Assembly: GCA_013396525.1 (NCBI GenBank)
Contig: VWYX01000343.1
Span: 186,001-250,000 of the forward strand
Length of the DNA: 64,000 nucleotides
Reading direction: 5' to 3'
DNA from: Chaetorhynchus papuensis
Lineage: Eukaryota; Chordata; Aves; Passeriformes; Rhipiduridae
A model generated the notes under the pieces. That model was not told where the DNA came from, did no database searches, and saw only the letters and a list, made by a program, of their open reading frames with translations. The translations under genes and the position numbers were made by a program. Numbering within the stretch: position 1 is the stretch's first letter; the number at the start of each line of letters is the position of its first letter. Below, in pieces: positions 29,901-44,900 of this stretch.

Positions 29901-32900
29901 TGAATCAAGTTATTCCCTAAACCAAACATCACATAAGGAGAATTTGTTAGAAAAAACAAAATGAAAAATCCCTGATGTTTATCACAGTGTGGATGATACA
30001 CACATTCACAAAGGGAAATATGCAAACATTAATAAGAGTGTAAATTCAACCTAAAATTTTTTATTTCCTCTATACTTGATCCTCTCTCTCTCCATGATCA
30101 TTCAACCAGACTGATTTTCAACAGAATTTCTGAAGGTATATTTTTAACAGTATGTAAAAAAAAAAAAAATTGAAACTCTGAAATAGAGATTATCTACTTG
30201 AAAACAAGATGATTTCTTTATCTGTTTTGTGGGGAAAGCATTCCCCTCAGATCAACTTTACAATCTTCCAAGAGCATTCAGAAGTAATTTTTTACCTACC
30301 AAGAACTAAACTCAGGTCTACATAATTTCTGCATTAGTCAAGAAATAAATAAAAGACATGAGGTGAGAACAAAAATGGTATTTTCATGTCTGTAGAAATT
30401 TTATAAATGACAGAGATCAAGAATTCATTATATCACTTTCTAGATGTTATCAACTCTTTTTCAAATGAACTGTATTTTAAATGAGTTTTTTTCCTTTTCT
30501 TTGATTTTCTATGCAGTCCACAACACCCAGGACTTAGTAAGCAAACTTCTGTAGAATTTTGGGCAATTTGCCAGCTTTTTGTTAACACCTTTGGTCAGTT
30601 TTCCCAGTTTTCTCCTTAGTTGTACTCAGGCAATAGACAAAGGATCCTGAGACCATATGCATTCTCTGAACTGTAAAACAATCATAACAAGGGAAAATAA
30701 TTCCATCACATTACATAGAATATGAATACAATAATTAGAACAATACTATCTGAAGTGGTAAGCCAAATAATCACAGAATCACAGAATATTCTGAGTTGGA
30801 AGGGACCTACAAAGATTATCGAAGTCCAGCTACTGCCTCTGCAGAGGACACCCCAGAAGTCACACCTGTGCCTGAGAGCATTGCCTGAACACTCCTTGCG
30901 CTCTGTCAGGCTTGGTTCTGTGACCGCTTCCCGGGGAGCCTGTTCCAGTGCTTCACCTTCTGGGTGAAGAACATTTTCCTAATATCCAACCTAAACCTCC
31001 CCTCCTGACACAGCTTCAGGCCATTCCCTCAGTTCCTGTCACTGAGCACCACAGAGATGAGATCAGTGCCTGCCCCTGCTCTTCCCCTCACAAGGGAGTT
31101 GCAGACTGCAATGAGTTCTTCCCTCAGTCTCCTCCAGGCTGAACAGACCAAGTGACCTCAGCTGCTCCTCACACGGCTTCCCCTCAAGGCCCTTCACTAT
31201 CTTCACAGCCCTGCTTTGGACACTCTCTAACAGTTTAATGTCTTATGTTGTGGCACCCAAAACTGCACACAGGACTCAAGGTGAGATCAGCAGAGCACAG
31301 CAGGACAATCCCCTCCCTTGTCTGGCTGGCGATGCTGTGCCTCTTGCCCAGGACAGGGTTGGCCCTCCTGGCTGCCAGGGAACTGCTGGCTCAGATTCAA
31401 CTTTCCATTGACCAGGACCCCCAGGTCCCTTTCTCTGGCACTGCTCTCCATCATCTCATACCCTGGTCTACATGCACAGCCAGAGTGATGCCATCCCAGG
31501 TGCAGAATCCAGCATTTTCCCTTGTTGAACTTCATACAGTTGGTGATCCTACAGCCCTCTAATTTGTGTAGGTGTCTCTGCAGGGCCCTTCTGCCTTGGA
31601 GGGAGGTAACAGCTCCTCCCAATTTTGTATCATCTGCAAACTTGGTATCCCTCCAAGTCCTGCGTCCAAGTGGTTGATGAAGATGTTTATATATGTTTAT
31701 ATAGCAGTCTGAGTGCAATAGGGAGGTAAGGCACCTTTTGATACTATGGTTGTGCAATGCTTACACGGTAGCCCTGGTATGCTATTATAGAAAATCATAA
31801 ATATTTCCTAAAGGATAAAATAAAAAGGGTACATCTTACAGGGCTTTACTTTATTCTGTACTGGTGACAAAAAAGGCTGTGGAATAACACAGTTACATAT
31901 ACATATACGGATAGCTTTTAGAAGTCCATTTGTTCCATTTGTTTCTCCTATACGGCATAGGCCTTCCCTCAGGTAATAATTTTCCATTAATTACATCTTT
32001 ATTTAAACTACAGAACTGACTCTGAGATAAGCATATCAGAGTATATTTCATTTCCCACAAAGTAAATTTCTACCTTAGCTGGTAACTTCCTCAGACCTGC
32101 AGTGTCCTATAAGAAAATTTATTAAACTTCATGCAAATTGTGTACAATATAATTTAAAAAAAATATTAAACTACATTGAAAAAACCTTAAATTCTAGGAA
32201 ATTAATACTTACAGGAAATCCTGGTAGACCTGGCTTGCCATCTGGCCCCTGCAAAATCAAAAATTCATGCCCTTACAAACACATATTACAGACTTGCAAA
32301 ACAGAGTATGCATTTTTTATATATTGTGTGATTTGTGAATATCAACTCATCTGCAACTGAACTAAGAACTTCATTCTGAATGTGTGAACCTTCACAATGC
32401 CCTATGCTTCTAATTTAGCATTTACTTTCAAAAATTGAAGAGACTGAGATCCAGGAAAGACTGAAAATGGATTACATTTGCTACATGTGAAAGGCATGCA
32501 ACCATTATTCAGCCTCCTTTGAATCTTTTCCAGATGGTGGCACAGAGATCACCTTTCCCATTTCGGTCCTGGATGTCTTTGGATAGAGTGTGTAATAGGC
32601 TGTGAATACAGCAACAGGTTGGGATTTGTATTGGGCACATTTAAGATTGCCCTGGTGTGATACCTGCAGAGAGACACTTGAATTCTGGTTCAGATCAGCA
32701 GGATGTCTATTATCCCACCCACTATGAGATGGCACCTTTTTCCTGACTAGGGTTAGAGCTTAGAGACTGAGGTTCAAATTTTCCTCACTGCAACTGTGCT
32801 TCAAGCTACAGGACCTGCTTCTTTTTTGTGGGAATGTGACTCTAACATCTACCACAAAACAAAAGTTTGAATGGCAGGTACCTGTGGCAGAGCTCACACA

Positions 32901-35900
32901 AGGGGGCTCATACTATCCTGGCATCCTGTTATGTCCAGAGATGAGGAGAATCAGGTCTTTGGGAAATACATGAAAATAGTTTTCCATGAAAACTGTTTTA
33001 TACCGTAAGCACAGCTGGGTGCAGCCACAACAACATGAAGTTGTCCTATTGTGTAATAAGTGGGAAAGAGCCATGCTAGACTTGCAGAAAAAGGTTACAA
33101 GCTGCTGCTAGAGCTAATGCCCTTCTTCCCAGTTCAATGACAGATTCAGTAAATATTTGTTTTGGGACAGCTGTAATAATAAGACACAAGGATTTTGCAA
33201 ACTTAAGCTATGTAGAGTGAAATTGTGCTATTGGCTATGAACATTCTGACTTTCCTTGCTTCATCAAAGATTGAATGTGGGGGACATCACTGTGCTCACC
33301 AACAAGAAAACAGATAAAATGAAATACACAAACAACAATCCACAAATGAAACTAGCTGTGAAGTAAGTTGCTTAATTTGTGGGGGGTAAGATTTTGCAAA
33401 GTGCAGCACGTTGTACACTTTTGGGCAAGTTTGAATAGACTCCACAGCTTGGAAAAGGTAGATTTCTCTTTGGATCCAGTCCTAGGAACTTGAAATCATT
33501 GCCAAGAAGCATTCAGGATTTCAAGTATTTGACTGAACTATTTTGCAGCCAGAACGGAACCTAAATTTCACATCAGTTGTTCTGTCATGAAATTCCTAGT
33601 TTTTCATCCACTGCTATAATTTGTGTGATACTAAATTCATACACAGGAGCGTAGCATTTCTAGTTGCAGTCCCAAGCAGAACTGAGCAAAATACTTTTTA
33701 TCCCAATGCTTTGTTACTTGAAAAAGAAGAAGGAAAAATAATGGAAGAAATGCGAATCTTGGTCCCTGTTTTTGCAACAGTTCTACATGTCTATAACTCT
33801 GAGCATATAGTTCAGAATCAGAGACAAGCCTATTTCTTTATTTCATACAAATGCGTAAAAGTAGTTTGTTCACATAGAACTCAGTTCTGCCTGAAAGTAC
33901 TTCTGCAGAGTTTAGTGCTGGAGTTAGCAGGAACACAATCTTGAAGTGTAGGAAACTCATCTTCAGTTGATACTCAAAAGGAGACATTGAAGACAGAGCA
34001 AATCTGAAGATTTAATAAAGCAGCATATACTCACTGGAGGCCCAAGCAGTCCTTTAATCTCAGTAAAATTAAAAATTCCATCTGTATCATTGAGAAGTAA
34101 CTAAAAAAGGGGTTAAGAAACAGGTTAATTCACATTGTTTATCTAAGGCACACACACATTTTTAGAAATGTAAAGTTATCTCTTTACAACTATGAAAAAC
34201 CCCCAAACATAAATAAGGCCACAGAAAAGGCTCTCTACTTCTAATTTTTGTTATACATCTGGAATAACAAAATCTAGAATTTCTTTTACATTTCTTCTGT
34301 AATTTCAGAAATGTTATTAACTGACTCACATTTTTAATTTGAAAGCTATGACACCGTATTTTGCAGCCTGAAGTAATTTCTCCCTCAGCAAGATAAAGAT
34401 GAAATGGAGGTTTTATGCTCCAGTATGTCACTGGCATTCTAAGGTGGTGAATCAGTCTGAGCACACTCATCCTCTGTTGCAGAGTTGAAGTTTTAATTAT
34501 ATTCTGGACATGACTGCATCACACCACGCAGTGCCATGCTGTGATTCCTAAGTCAGCACTAATCATGCTGCTGTGTCTGAAACTAGCTTGGAACCCAAAC
34601 TTGGATGTGGACCAGCTCCACACTACCCAGCTCCGAGTCTCGAGATGCCTGAACAGCGCAGTGTAATTGCACTGCTGTTATACTGCTTCCTGTCCTGGAG
34701 CTGGTGAACATTAGCCCAGGCATTTCTGCATAATTCCATTACAGATCTTCGGAGCTTTGGTCCAACACTCCTCAATACAGGTCTGAAAGGATCAGGTAAT
34801 TCAGGGACTTGATTCTTGAACACCTCTAAGGATGGACAGGCCACAATTGTTTAGGGCAATCAGTTAAAGTGTTTGATCATTGTCAGGGTAAAAAGGTTTT
34901 ACTTATACTCAATTGGAATTTCCCTTTCTCCAGTTTGGGTCTGTTGCATCTTATAATATTTCCATACACCTGCAAGAAGAGGCTGCTTCCATCTTCTCTA
35001 TATCCTCTGATCATGTAGTTGCAGACAGAAACAAAGGCTCTCTTTAGCCTGCTTTTTGCCAGGCTGATCAGACCCAGTTCACTCAGTGCTCTGGTCCCCT
35101 GAACATCTTGGCAGCCCTGGATGGGGCTTGCTCCATTATGTCAATGTCTTTCTTGTCAAGGGGGTCTCACAGCAGGACACAATACCCCAGAAGCAGTCTT
35201 GTGAAAGCCAGTCACAACTCTCGGAGTCTATCCGTTGAGCTAATTTTCCACCTATTTTATCACTCTCTTATCCACTTCATAGGTCATCAGTTCGATGATA
35301 GCAAGGCTATGGGAGACTGCATCTGAAGCCCCGCCAAAGTCAGGGTCTACACATTCAGTGCCCATCCCTTGTCCACAGAGAAGCAATGATTTTGATCAGG
35401 AACGATCTGCTGTTAGTAAATCCACGTTGGCTGCTCCCCATCAGATTCCTGCCCTGATGTTATGATTAGGCTTTCATTTTGGTTTCAGATAGCTAACTTT
35501 CTGGTTTAAATAGGTGTTCCCAGTATTGTATCACGTGGTCTTACAGAACAATTCAAGACAGATAATACATAGGTGCTTGCTCCACCTAAATGTTTGAGGT
35601 GAAAAGACATCCTTTGTTTTGGTCGTTTGTTTAATTTCTTTCAGTCCAAAGGTCCCACGTGACACTTTAGCCTTGTTTTGGATTCAGAAGTGTGTCCTGA
35701 ATCTCCTTAGAAGCTTGAATTGGTCCATTTGTTTAGAAGGCAAGCCATGCCATCCATTTCAGTATAAGGCTCTGTGTGAAGCAGCATATTCCCATTCAAT
35801 GTAATGAAAATCTGAATTTCAAAAGGCCAGGACAAGGCATGCTTTCAGGTGCCAGGGATTTAGTACATGAATAAACATGTTTTCACTGAGGTTTTGTGAA

Positions 35901-38900
35901 ATCTGAATGCCTCTTTTTCTGCCTGCAACCATGTGCAGATCAACACTACCAGATCACAATCTTTTCCAACACTTGTTATGAATACAGTGTCCAGGAACTG
36001 AGTTTGAAACTACCCTGCTTGGAATAGGAGGTTTGACCATATGGCCTCTGGAGAACACTTCCAGTATTCTTATGAGTCTCTGGATACTATTTTTCTAAGC
36101 CAGATCACACATTCTATCCTATCCTATCCTATCCTACCCTATCCTATCCTATCCTATCCTATCCTATCCTATCCTATCCTATCCTATCCTATCCTATCCT
36201 ATCTTATGTCATCTGAGCATGGCAGTATACGGTCAGCTTTCTGTACTTTGAGGTCATCCTGCATAATTCATACAACTAATGCTTGCTGCTTCTACTGGGT
36301 GCTTCTTTCTGCTCCCTGTCCTCATGTTCTACAAAAAACCACTGGAAAATTTTTCAAGTAAAAATAGAGTTTAGATCCTAAAGGCAGCACTCCATTTCCC
36401 AGGCTGCACGAACTCTGCTACTCTTCAGGGGTAGTATGGTGCCCTTGGTCCCACTCTATTTTCAGTTCTACATAGCCCAAGAAAAGAACAGGACATGGGC
36501 TGCTACTTTAATGACAGTAATAAAAGAGTCCTGCTGCTGCAATTGTTCTGCTTTATCTGGTGGCAGAAATCCAGGAGTCCTGGGTTTACACGGTCTTTTC
36601 ATTGTGGAATCACTCAGTATTCATTGCTTTTGGGCTCTATCCAAACAATATTGAAGTCAGTGAAAAGAATCCCAAAGGCTTTGCTGAGTCTGGGATCAGG
36701 CACATGGTATATTTTATACATAAAGTGGATCTGCAAATGGAAATTGAGGTTGGAAGTCAGAAAACTGTACATAAGGCTGAAGAAGATTTGGAAACAAAAG
36801 GTAGAAGAGTGATGATTAGAGGAAAAGATTGCACTCTTCTCAACCTCCTCCAGGTGTATTTATCTTTGGGTTTGGGTGTGCAAACAGCTTTAATAACAAC
36901 AATCCAGCAATATAATTCTTCAACACATTGAATGAGTTCAGAAAGTGCTGACTACAATAGTAAGGACAACTTTATTTTCCATATTTTCTTCACTGTTATG
37001 TTTTAGGATAATTGTCTGGGTTGGTTTCTAAGTAAACCTTCAGCTTTGCACCCAAAAAGCACGAATATGGCCTTGTTATAACTATAGAATGAACAGAGTG
37101 AACAAAATCTTTTGACATTTGCTTTACACCCTCAACATTAACCTTTCTTTGTGAGTTCTGTTTTTTGTACCCAAACTATGGGTGAACAGTGGCAGCCAAA
37201 GATAAGGGTTTAAAAGTTTGAAATTTAAATCCAATAACATTTGTCTATTCAAAATTACTTCTGTACTATACCCAACTAAATTTGTGTGATAAAGTCATAG
37301 CAGCAAATATTATCGTGGTTATCGTGATTCCATTCATGAAAATGCACCAAGGAGCAGTGACTGTGCTCCAAAAGAGTGAAATAGCCTATGTAGGATGAGA
37401 AATATTGATTTTAGTGTTTCGGAATATCAAACAGCAGCAAACAGAGGAACACTGTTTTTTTTTAAACAGGACAGGTCAGAGCAGACTTCCTGATCAATCA
37501 CAGGAGGCAGCAGAGGAGGCAGCAAGGACAGAAAGTCTCTGAGACCCACAGTGCTTGTGGGAACTGCAGAAGCCTGGAAATGGAGAGGTTCCACGGCAGA
37601 CCTCAGTTTTAACCAAACATGTATTTTCATGGTATGGGAAATGGTTCTTGAAGAAACCAAATCCCCTCCATTCACATAGGGACCAGGTTAAACGAGAAGG
37701 AAAGTAAGGTCCACTTTTCAGTGCAGCTTGATCAATGTACTATTGGCCAGATGCTGGTGAGGCCTGGCCCTGAGCCACAGCTGTCCATGTCAGGTCTAAA
37801 TATTTCAACAGTGCTGAAACTGCACTAACTCTTTATTTGCTTTTATTTTCATCAAAAATTTAATTTAAAGTCTGTTTAGTTGTAGCCACACAGCCCTTAC
37901 TTAGAAAACTTTCTTCTAGCTCTGATGGATCACTCCACTGGCTTCTGTAGCCCAAGAAGTCCTTGGCTACACAATGGTTAAATGAATGAACTAAATGACC
38001 CTGACCTGGGGAGTGATCTCTCTAAGTGCCCTGTAGTTCATTCGGATCACTGATCTCTGCTGCTCTGCCCACATCAAGCCAATATCCACATTACAACAGC
38101 TGGCAGTGTTATTTATTTTAGTTCTGCAATTCCAGCTGCAATTGATAGGTCTGCTTGCAATAGTTCTTTTCCATATTTGAAACTTACTACGAACGATGAG
38201 AGACTGAGTCAACAGAACGCACTTGGATAATTTAACATCTATCTCAGCAAATGTATTGCAAGCAAATGTCCTGTTACACAAACATTTGTGAGATAGGAAG
38301 AATTCAATGTCATACACAGTGACGTATACTTCCACACACGTTTAATTAACTGTAACAAAATCCAGTACACCAAGTCCTCAGACAAATCTTCTGATTAACA
38401 ATACAGAGGATTTGACAGCTCTGGCTGTACCTCCCCAGAACACCTATACTACAAATGTGTATAAAGCCACACATATTATGCTCTCAGTTTAAAGAGAGCT
38501 TACTTCTAAAACCTGAAAATACTTAGAGAAGGAAATGGGTTTCTGTATGGATTTGCAATGCACCTAATGCAATACAGCTTCTACCAGGCTCTATACATTT
38601 CTGTAATACATGGTAAAAGCGGTTCATACAGGGATCTGGAGGAATCAGAGGATGCACTTTAGGTTTCTTCAGACATAGCTGTGTGCTAGACAGATGTGTG
38701 GACTATGACTAGTGTATTTAGGGAGCCATGGAGTCTCCAGTAAACAAGTTTCCAGCCAAAAGTTAGTTTATGTCAGCTTCAATAATCTTTTTACATACTT
38801 ATACATACTGTCCTCCCTCTGAGGCTCTTGCAGTATTTTTTTCAAGTATTAATGAGCTATGGAGCAACACATTAAGGTTCATTTTTACTGCAAACAGAGC

Positions 38901-41900
38901 TGTTTAGTCACTGATACGAGTTAAGGCACCACAGTGGCACCATGGCAGGGTTGTGAGAAAGGACGTGAGTTTTACATCAGCATTTCTATCACAGCTATTG
39001 AGCAGTTCCCCAGAAACTCCAACAGAATTGTATTAAAGTGTAGAGCTTCTGACAGTCCCACTATGAGCAGGACTTTGAACAAGATCTTCACACAGCCAAC
39101 ATTTCTGTGAATCTGTAATTCTGCTGATCCAAGACTCAGGATCCAAGATCCTAGTATTCTACGTGGATTCCCAGTATATTCAGTCAAGAAAAAACCACTT
39201 CTGTTGGGATGGGTGATGTGGCCTATGGGATGCCAATTAATGCTATATTTGCTATCAGTACCAGAAGCCTAAGTGAAAGCCTAGTTATTTCAGTCAAAAA
39301 AGGTTATGTGTAGTTCAGCTTTGTGATAATGATGGTGCCAAGCTCCCCCTAACACCGATTTCTCAGCTAGGCATTTTCTCTTCTTGCAAGTACAAAACAC
39401 TCCTTATTGCCCTTACATGCATTCCTTTGGACAAGTCTGGCTGTTCTTCACCTCTCAGAGGTGAAGTTTCCTGCAGCCACTCACAGTTCCTCCAGATCTG
39501 AATGTCATACCAAGCCAACTACTAGGATTTTTGTTGTCAGGTCCAAGTGGGATTCATCCTAATCTCCAGCCTTCATTACTGCAAATAGTACTGCTTTTGC
39601 AAAGGCTGATGTACACACGCCAAAACTAACCGAAAATACACCTGCATCTAAAGCATACTGGAGAGTTTCTATGAGCTTCTAATATTTTATCCTTTGTTGC
39701 TTCCACAAAGGAGTCAGTGCTTTGGTTTGTATGGTGGACAACTGTCAGGAGACATGTCTCTCCTCCACATATTGCTGTGCCTCGGGTGCTTTGCTTTGTT
39801 AAAGAACCCCAGTTTTGTATTTCTCTGTTGATTTTTATTTGATGTTCACAGCTCCTGCAGAATCACCTAAGGAGCTTGTGTGAGGTGTTCAATATGACCT
39901 CGTAATTTTTGTTGGTAAGCTCTTTACCCACTTTCTTCCAATGTCGTATTTTCAAAACTAATCCATTTGATACAGAGACACATTGAGATTCTTCTGTTTT
40001 GAGGAGTAGACTTATGACCTGAATACGAGCAGCAGAATCGCCAGTGTGTTAAACCCTTGTGCCCTCTTCTCTGTTAAGGGAGTTACAGACCTCAATGCTT
40101 GACGTACACACTCACCTCAGGTATTGCTATGACCGGTCCTGGTGGTCCTGGTGGTCCAGGTGGTCCCACAATACTGTTCCCATCCTGTCCTGGTTCACCC
40201 TGTTTCAAAAGCATTGCATGTGGAGAACCCATATATTAAGCACTACATTTCACATAGGTTTTTTGAAAAGAATGAAATCCACACAATCTCACCCGAGGTC
40301 CTGGGTCACCCTTCTCCCCTTTTGGACCCTGCAGGTGATAAAAAAATGAGCATAAGTAATTTAAAAGGGGAAATTGTGAAATTTGCTCTCCCTTGCTTCA
40401 CAAAAAGCACAGCAGTCAATTGCACGTACAGAATGATCAATCCCCAGCTCTCTCAAAACACACATGGGGCCAACCAGTTTCAGCTCAGATCTGCTGAGGA
40501 TTTGATGTTTAAAAGTATTTCCCAGAACTTTTGACAGAGTTCACAGATGACTAGAAGCAAATGGGCACAAAACATTTCATTAGCTGGGAATTAATTCAGT
40601 GAACCTTTCTTTCACGGCACTGAAATCAGCCATCCCTGGCTGTGCTGTCCTCTTCTGGCATCAACCACATCAGTTGTGCCTGGGATTTCCCAGGGGACCA
40701 GATAGGAGAAGACAGGGGAGTGAAGCTGTCATCTTTCAGGCAGCTTATTTCTAAGCTTGATCAGCCCCTCTGTAGAACTCCCTGTGCTGGAAATGCAGAC
40801 AGTTTGTCTGGCACAAGTGAGAGGAAGGCGCCAGGGGATGAGCCTCGAGACTTCTCAAGGAAAGCACACTGTAATCCTCGAGGGTCTTAAGCATGAGAAA
40901 TGCATTAAAATCACCTATGAGACTGCTGGCTTTCCTCTAATTAAAGGCAGAGCTGATTTCTGAATAATTAAAAGCAGAGAGAGCATTGAGGAATCAGAAC
41001 CAGCCTCTGGAGATGCCTGTATCTCTTCTGACTGATGAGGGAGGCATGGGCAAGGGACACCCTGCTCCTGTGTTCAGTGTCTGAGGTAACTGCTCTAGGT
41101 TAAGCAGGACAAACACAGCCCCAGCTCTTCACACTCTGCTAGCAAGTACTCGTAGGGCTCCTACTGATCCTTAAGAGGCAGGTTTGGGAGCCTGTGTGTG
41201 TTAGGTGATCACAGATTATGGTAACCCTACTCACCACTTCTCCGGGGCGCCCAGCAATGCCAGGAAAGCCTGGTTTCCCATCTGTGCCTGGCATCCCCTG
41301 CAACAACAAATACAACAATACTATACAACAAACATACTGTTATTCTCTCTAAACTGCATTCAGTTTTGTACAAGCAGGAGGCTGCCATTGGGGAGGGACA
41401 CGACACAGTTCTGAACGGGCTGGTGGGCAGGTTTGGGGGAGGCTCATTATCTCATTAGTCATCTGCTCTCTCCATTCCTCCTGCTCTTGCCCCCTCTCCA
41501 GAGCAGGCTTATGGATTTATTTTTTAAGCAGTTTCAATCGTTCTTCACTGCTTCCACCCCTGCTTAGCAAAAGGGTGAATTTCGTTGCTTTCCCCCAAAA
41601 TACATTTGATGAGTTATTTCCACCCTTTAGTTAAGTGACTTTCAAGCTGGAGGAAGAGAAGGGATGTAGACATTGGCATTGGATGCAGACAGGAGTCAGT
41701 ATGTGGGGCAAAACCACCCCCTGCTGTAGTTTAATGCAGGACTGTATACGACTGCTGGAATCTGACAGCTACTCTGTTCTATGTGAAAAACAGGAGCAGC
41801 AATGATAATGCAGTTTGCCCTGAGAAAAATGGATAAAAGAAGGCTCTAAATTCTTAAAGGACCACATAAACAGTGAGATACACTTTTTGCATCTGTTTTT

Positions 41901-44900
41901 CTCTGTGTCATATGAAAGAGCAAAGGAAATGACACAGAGCAGCCTCATGATTCATCCAAGGGACCAATTACTCCTGTTTCGTTTTAAGAGTGGGGCTTTT
42001 TATTTGTTTGTTAGCTTGTTTTTTTGATGGGGTTTTTGGGTGTTTTTTTTGTTTTGTGTGGGGGTTTTTTGTTTGGCTTCGAGGTTTTATTTGCTTGGGG
42101 TTTTTTGTTTTGTTTTGTTTTTTGGAAAATACTGTTTTGTTTCTAATTTTTTGCTCTGCTTCAAAAAAATATTTTTGGGTTTCAGCAGTAGATAGTACCA
42201 CCATATGAGATTTAATGTGTCACTTCATTAAGAAAGGATATTGCCACTGCTATTTCTGTTTTTTGTCAGTGGCGAGTGAAGTGTGTGGGTCCAGAAAAAA
42301 GTATGATTTCTGAAGTACTCTATTCTTCATTTCATAAACAATTTTATAAGCAGGATAAAAGGTGTCTGAATGCTAATGGAATTTAGGCATCAAAGCAATT
42401 ACTGGGATTTTGGTATCTGCATGACTAGTAAAAATGGTACTTGGGACATAAGTATCTCAAGTGCTTGTGGAAAATTACAAGTATCTATCCGCAGCAAAGG
42501 TAAATGGGCAGAGGAAATAACCTCGGACCAACAGCATTTCTGCAACAGAATGTTGTCATTTCAGGCATGTTGGTACTTGCAGGACAGCTTCCTACCATTA
42601 AAAATGCTGAATAATTTTTCCCATTAATTTTCCTAACGAAATTTAAATGGGAAGAAAAGATCCAGGATAGGTAAGATGTTTTATTGCAACTAATATATCC
42701 AGAGACATCCTTATTTCTAAGTCCCTTCATATTTTAAGAACATAGCTCATTGCTCAAATACAAGAAGACAAAGATCTTTTTTTAGTCTGAGGGTTAAAGA
42801 GATAAATTGCTTGTTTTTCTTAATTTTTTAAATAGCCCTGTAGTCACTCCACTTAAAATATATACATATTTCAAACGCATCTATCACATAAAACAAAAAT
42901 AATTACTAGAAAAAGGACCTCAGAAGAAAGGGCATGTAGTCTTAATAATAAAGCTAATATTCTATAGTATCAAACTGATTAAGAGTTAAACTACTGTCCT
43001 GCGTGTCAATGCCTCAGCTTTAACTATCATGCTGACAAATATCTATGTGAAATGACAACACTCAGAATATGTACAGCAGATGGAATTTATGGCAAGTAAA
43101 GTCCTTCTACATTGTTGGTATTTTTAAAAAATAAACAAGCAGATGCTGCTAGAAGACTGTGATAATAATCTTGTAAACACTCAGCAAGCATAACTGCATT
43201 TATCTTGTTTCCTAGACCAAGTTTTGATTTCAGTGCTGTCCCAAATGCAGGGGAAGGATATTTTTTTATTTTATTTTATTTTATTTTATTTTATTTTATT
43301 TTATTTTATTTTATTTTATTTTATTTTATTTTATTTTATTTTATTTTATTTTATTTTATATTTTGTTTTATTTTAATTTAATTTTTCTATGAGTCACATC
43401 AGCGCTCTCTGCTGGCTTATGCCTGCAAAAGACACCCAGATCACACAGAGACCAGCAAGGAGCAGCACAGTCCCAAACAAGAGTTTTAGGGTGGGGTCCA
43501 GGAGGAGTTGAAAGCATGATAGGCAGGGAAAACACTAGACGTGAGCCTACTACTGTAGCACAGACCCGTGTCATGGGTGGGGCACACTGGTGTGGGGTGG
43601 TAGCTTCACACACCACAAGAAGGAGTAGGGGGCATGTGGAACTTAGTTTTCTGTCTAAGCTTTGCTGATTTTCATTTTTGTTCTGGTGAAAATGTAAAGG
43701 CCCTCACAAGACACCTTCCAAGACATGCACCTTTTAGATGCAATTTTCGATGCCATTTTAACCACATTTTAAGCAGAAATCTTAAGCACCAGGTTACACT
43801 GGCTCCTGATACTCACAATTCACCAGAGAAAGGGGTTTGTTTTCCCAGAGAAGCCATCCTGAGTTTTAATATGCTGACAGAGCAAGAAATGTTCATTACC
43901 CCTTAAGTGCATTAAGAGCTTGTAGGAAGCTGAGGAAAGAAACAGCTGAGGTTTTAGATCAAGTTAAATAAACTTCCTACCTTTGAACCTGGTGTACCTA
44001 CGTTGCCTCTTTCTCCCTGAAACAGAGACACAGTAGGGCTCAAGTATTAAAATGAGCAGTAATTGCAAGGATTTTAAACATGTATGTTACTTTCCTTAAA
44101 AACAAAGGAACTGAATGGACTAAAATGATTAGTAAAAATATGGCACATTTTTGGTAAACTGATGTTCAGCATACACTTGTGATTTGGTTCTGGGATTGTA
44201 ACCACCTGGTTCCCACCCACATCTAAAGAGTTCGTGGTCATGACTAATTATTTTTGCTGAGCATCGACCAAGCCACATGCCTGAACCTTTCTTCTGATGT
44301 CTGAAATCAGCACATGGTAATGTTCCCCAGATTTACCAATGCAGCCATGACCTCGTGCCTCCATGAAGGACTCACCATCTTCCTCCAAGACAGCTAACGC
44401 TGTCCCCCCACACTGCTGCTCTCTCCACTTACCCAGGCACTGCGTCAAACCATGAGCGAAATAATGAACACTGCACTGTTCCAGCTTTGGGACTGATTCT
44501 GCAGGATTTTAGCACTGAGTAAACAGAGTTCTTTGATTTTGTAACAGACAGAGAACATCCAATTTAGTTTATTTCACTGGAGATAGAGACTATAAACTGG
44601 AATAAATCAGCCATTGCCTCAAACGTTATGTTTATGCTTACTGCTTTTTGGGAGTTCTTATACTCAAGAGTGTGTGAAGACTGTAGACTGTTTTTTAATG
44701 AAAACAGCTTTTCATAATAATAAAAGCAAAAGCAGAATTTGGATCCATGCTTACTTGTAAGGAAAGAGAGAAAATTTATCATAGCTGGTCTTCTCTGACA
44801 GCTGTACTTGTCTGGGGTATTTGAAGGATGAAGGATGCATGAAACAGAACTATACCTTCAACTCCTCGTGATGCATTAGCTCTTGGTTTTGGGAAGTGGG

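Larger units (their letters stand above)
34101..40115 (-). other. COL15A1: COL15A1 intron e12-e13 (6.0 kb, longest fully visible)
   Basis: Holds an old CR1 (34.8-35.4 kb) and a TATCC microsatellite (36.1 kb). From 36.4 to 36.95 kb all three + strand frames are unusually open for up to 123 codons, but no family signature or splice context supports a gene. The rest shows nothing recognisable. Confidence 0.75.

Noticed and set aside
31287..31757. 156-codon minus-strand ORF
   Set aside because: It is a decayed CR1 reverse-transcriptase piece (FADDTKLGG motif), not a host gene.
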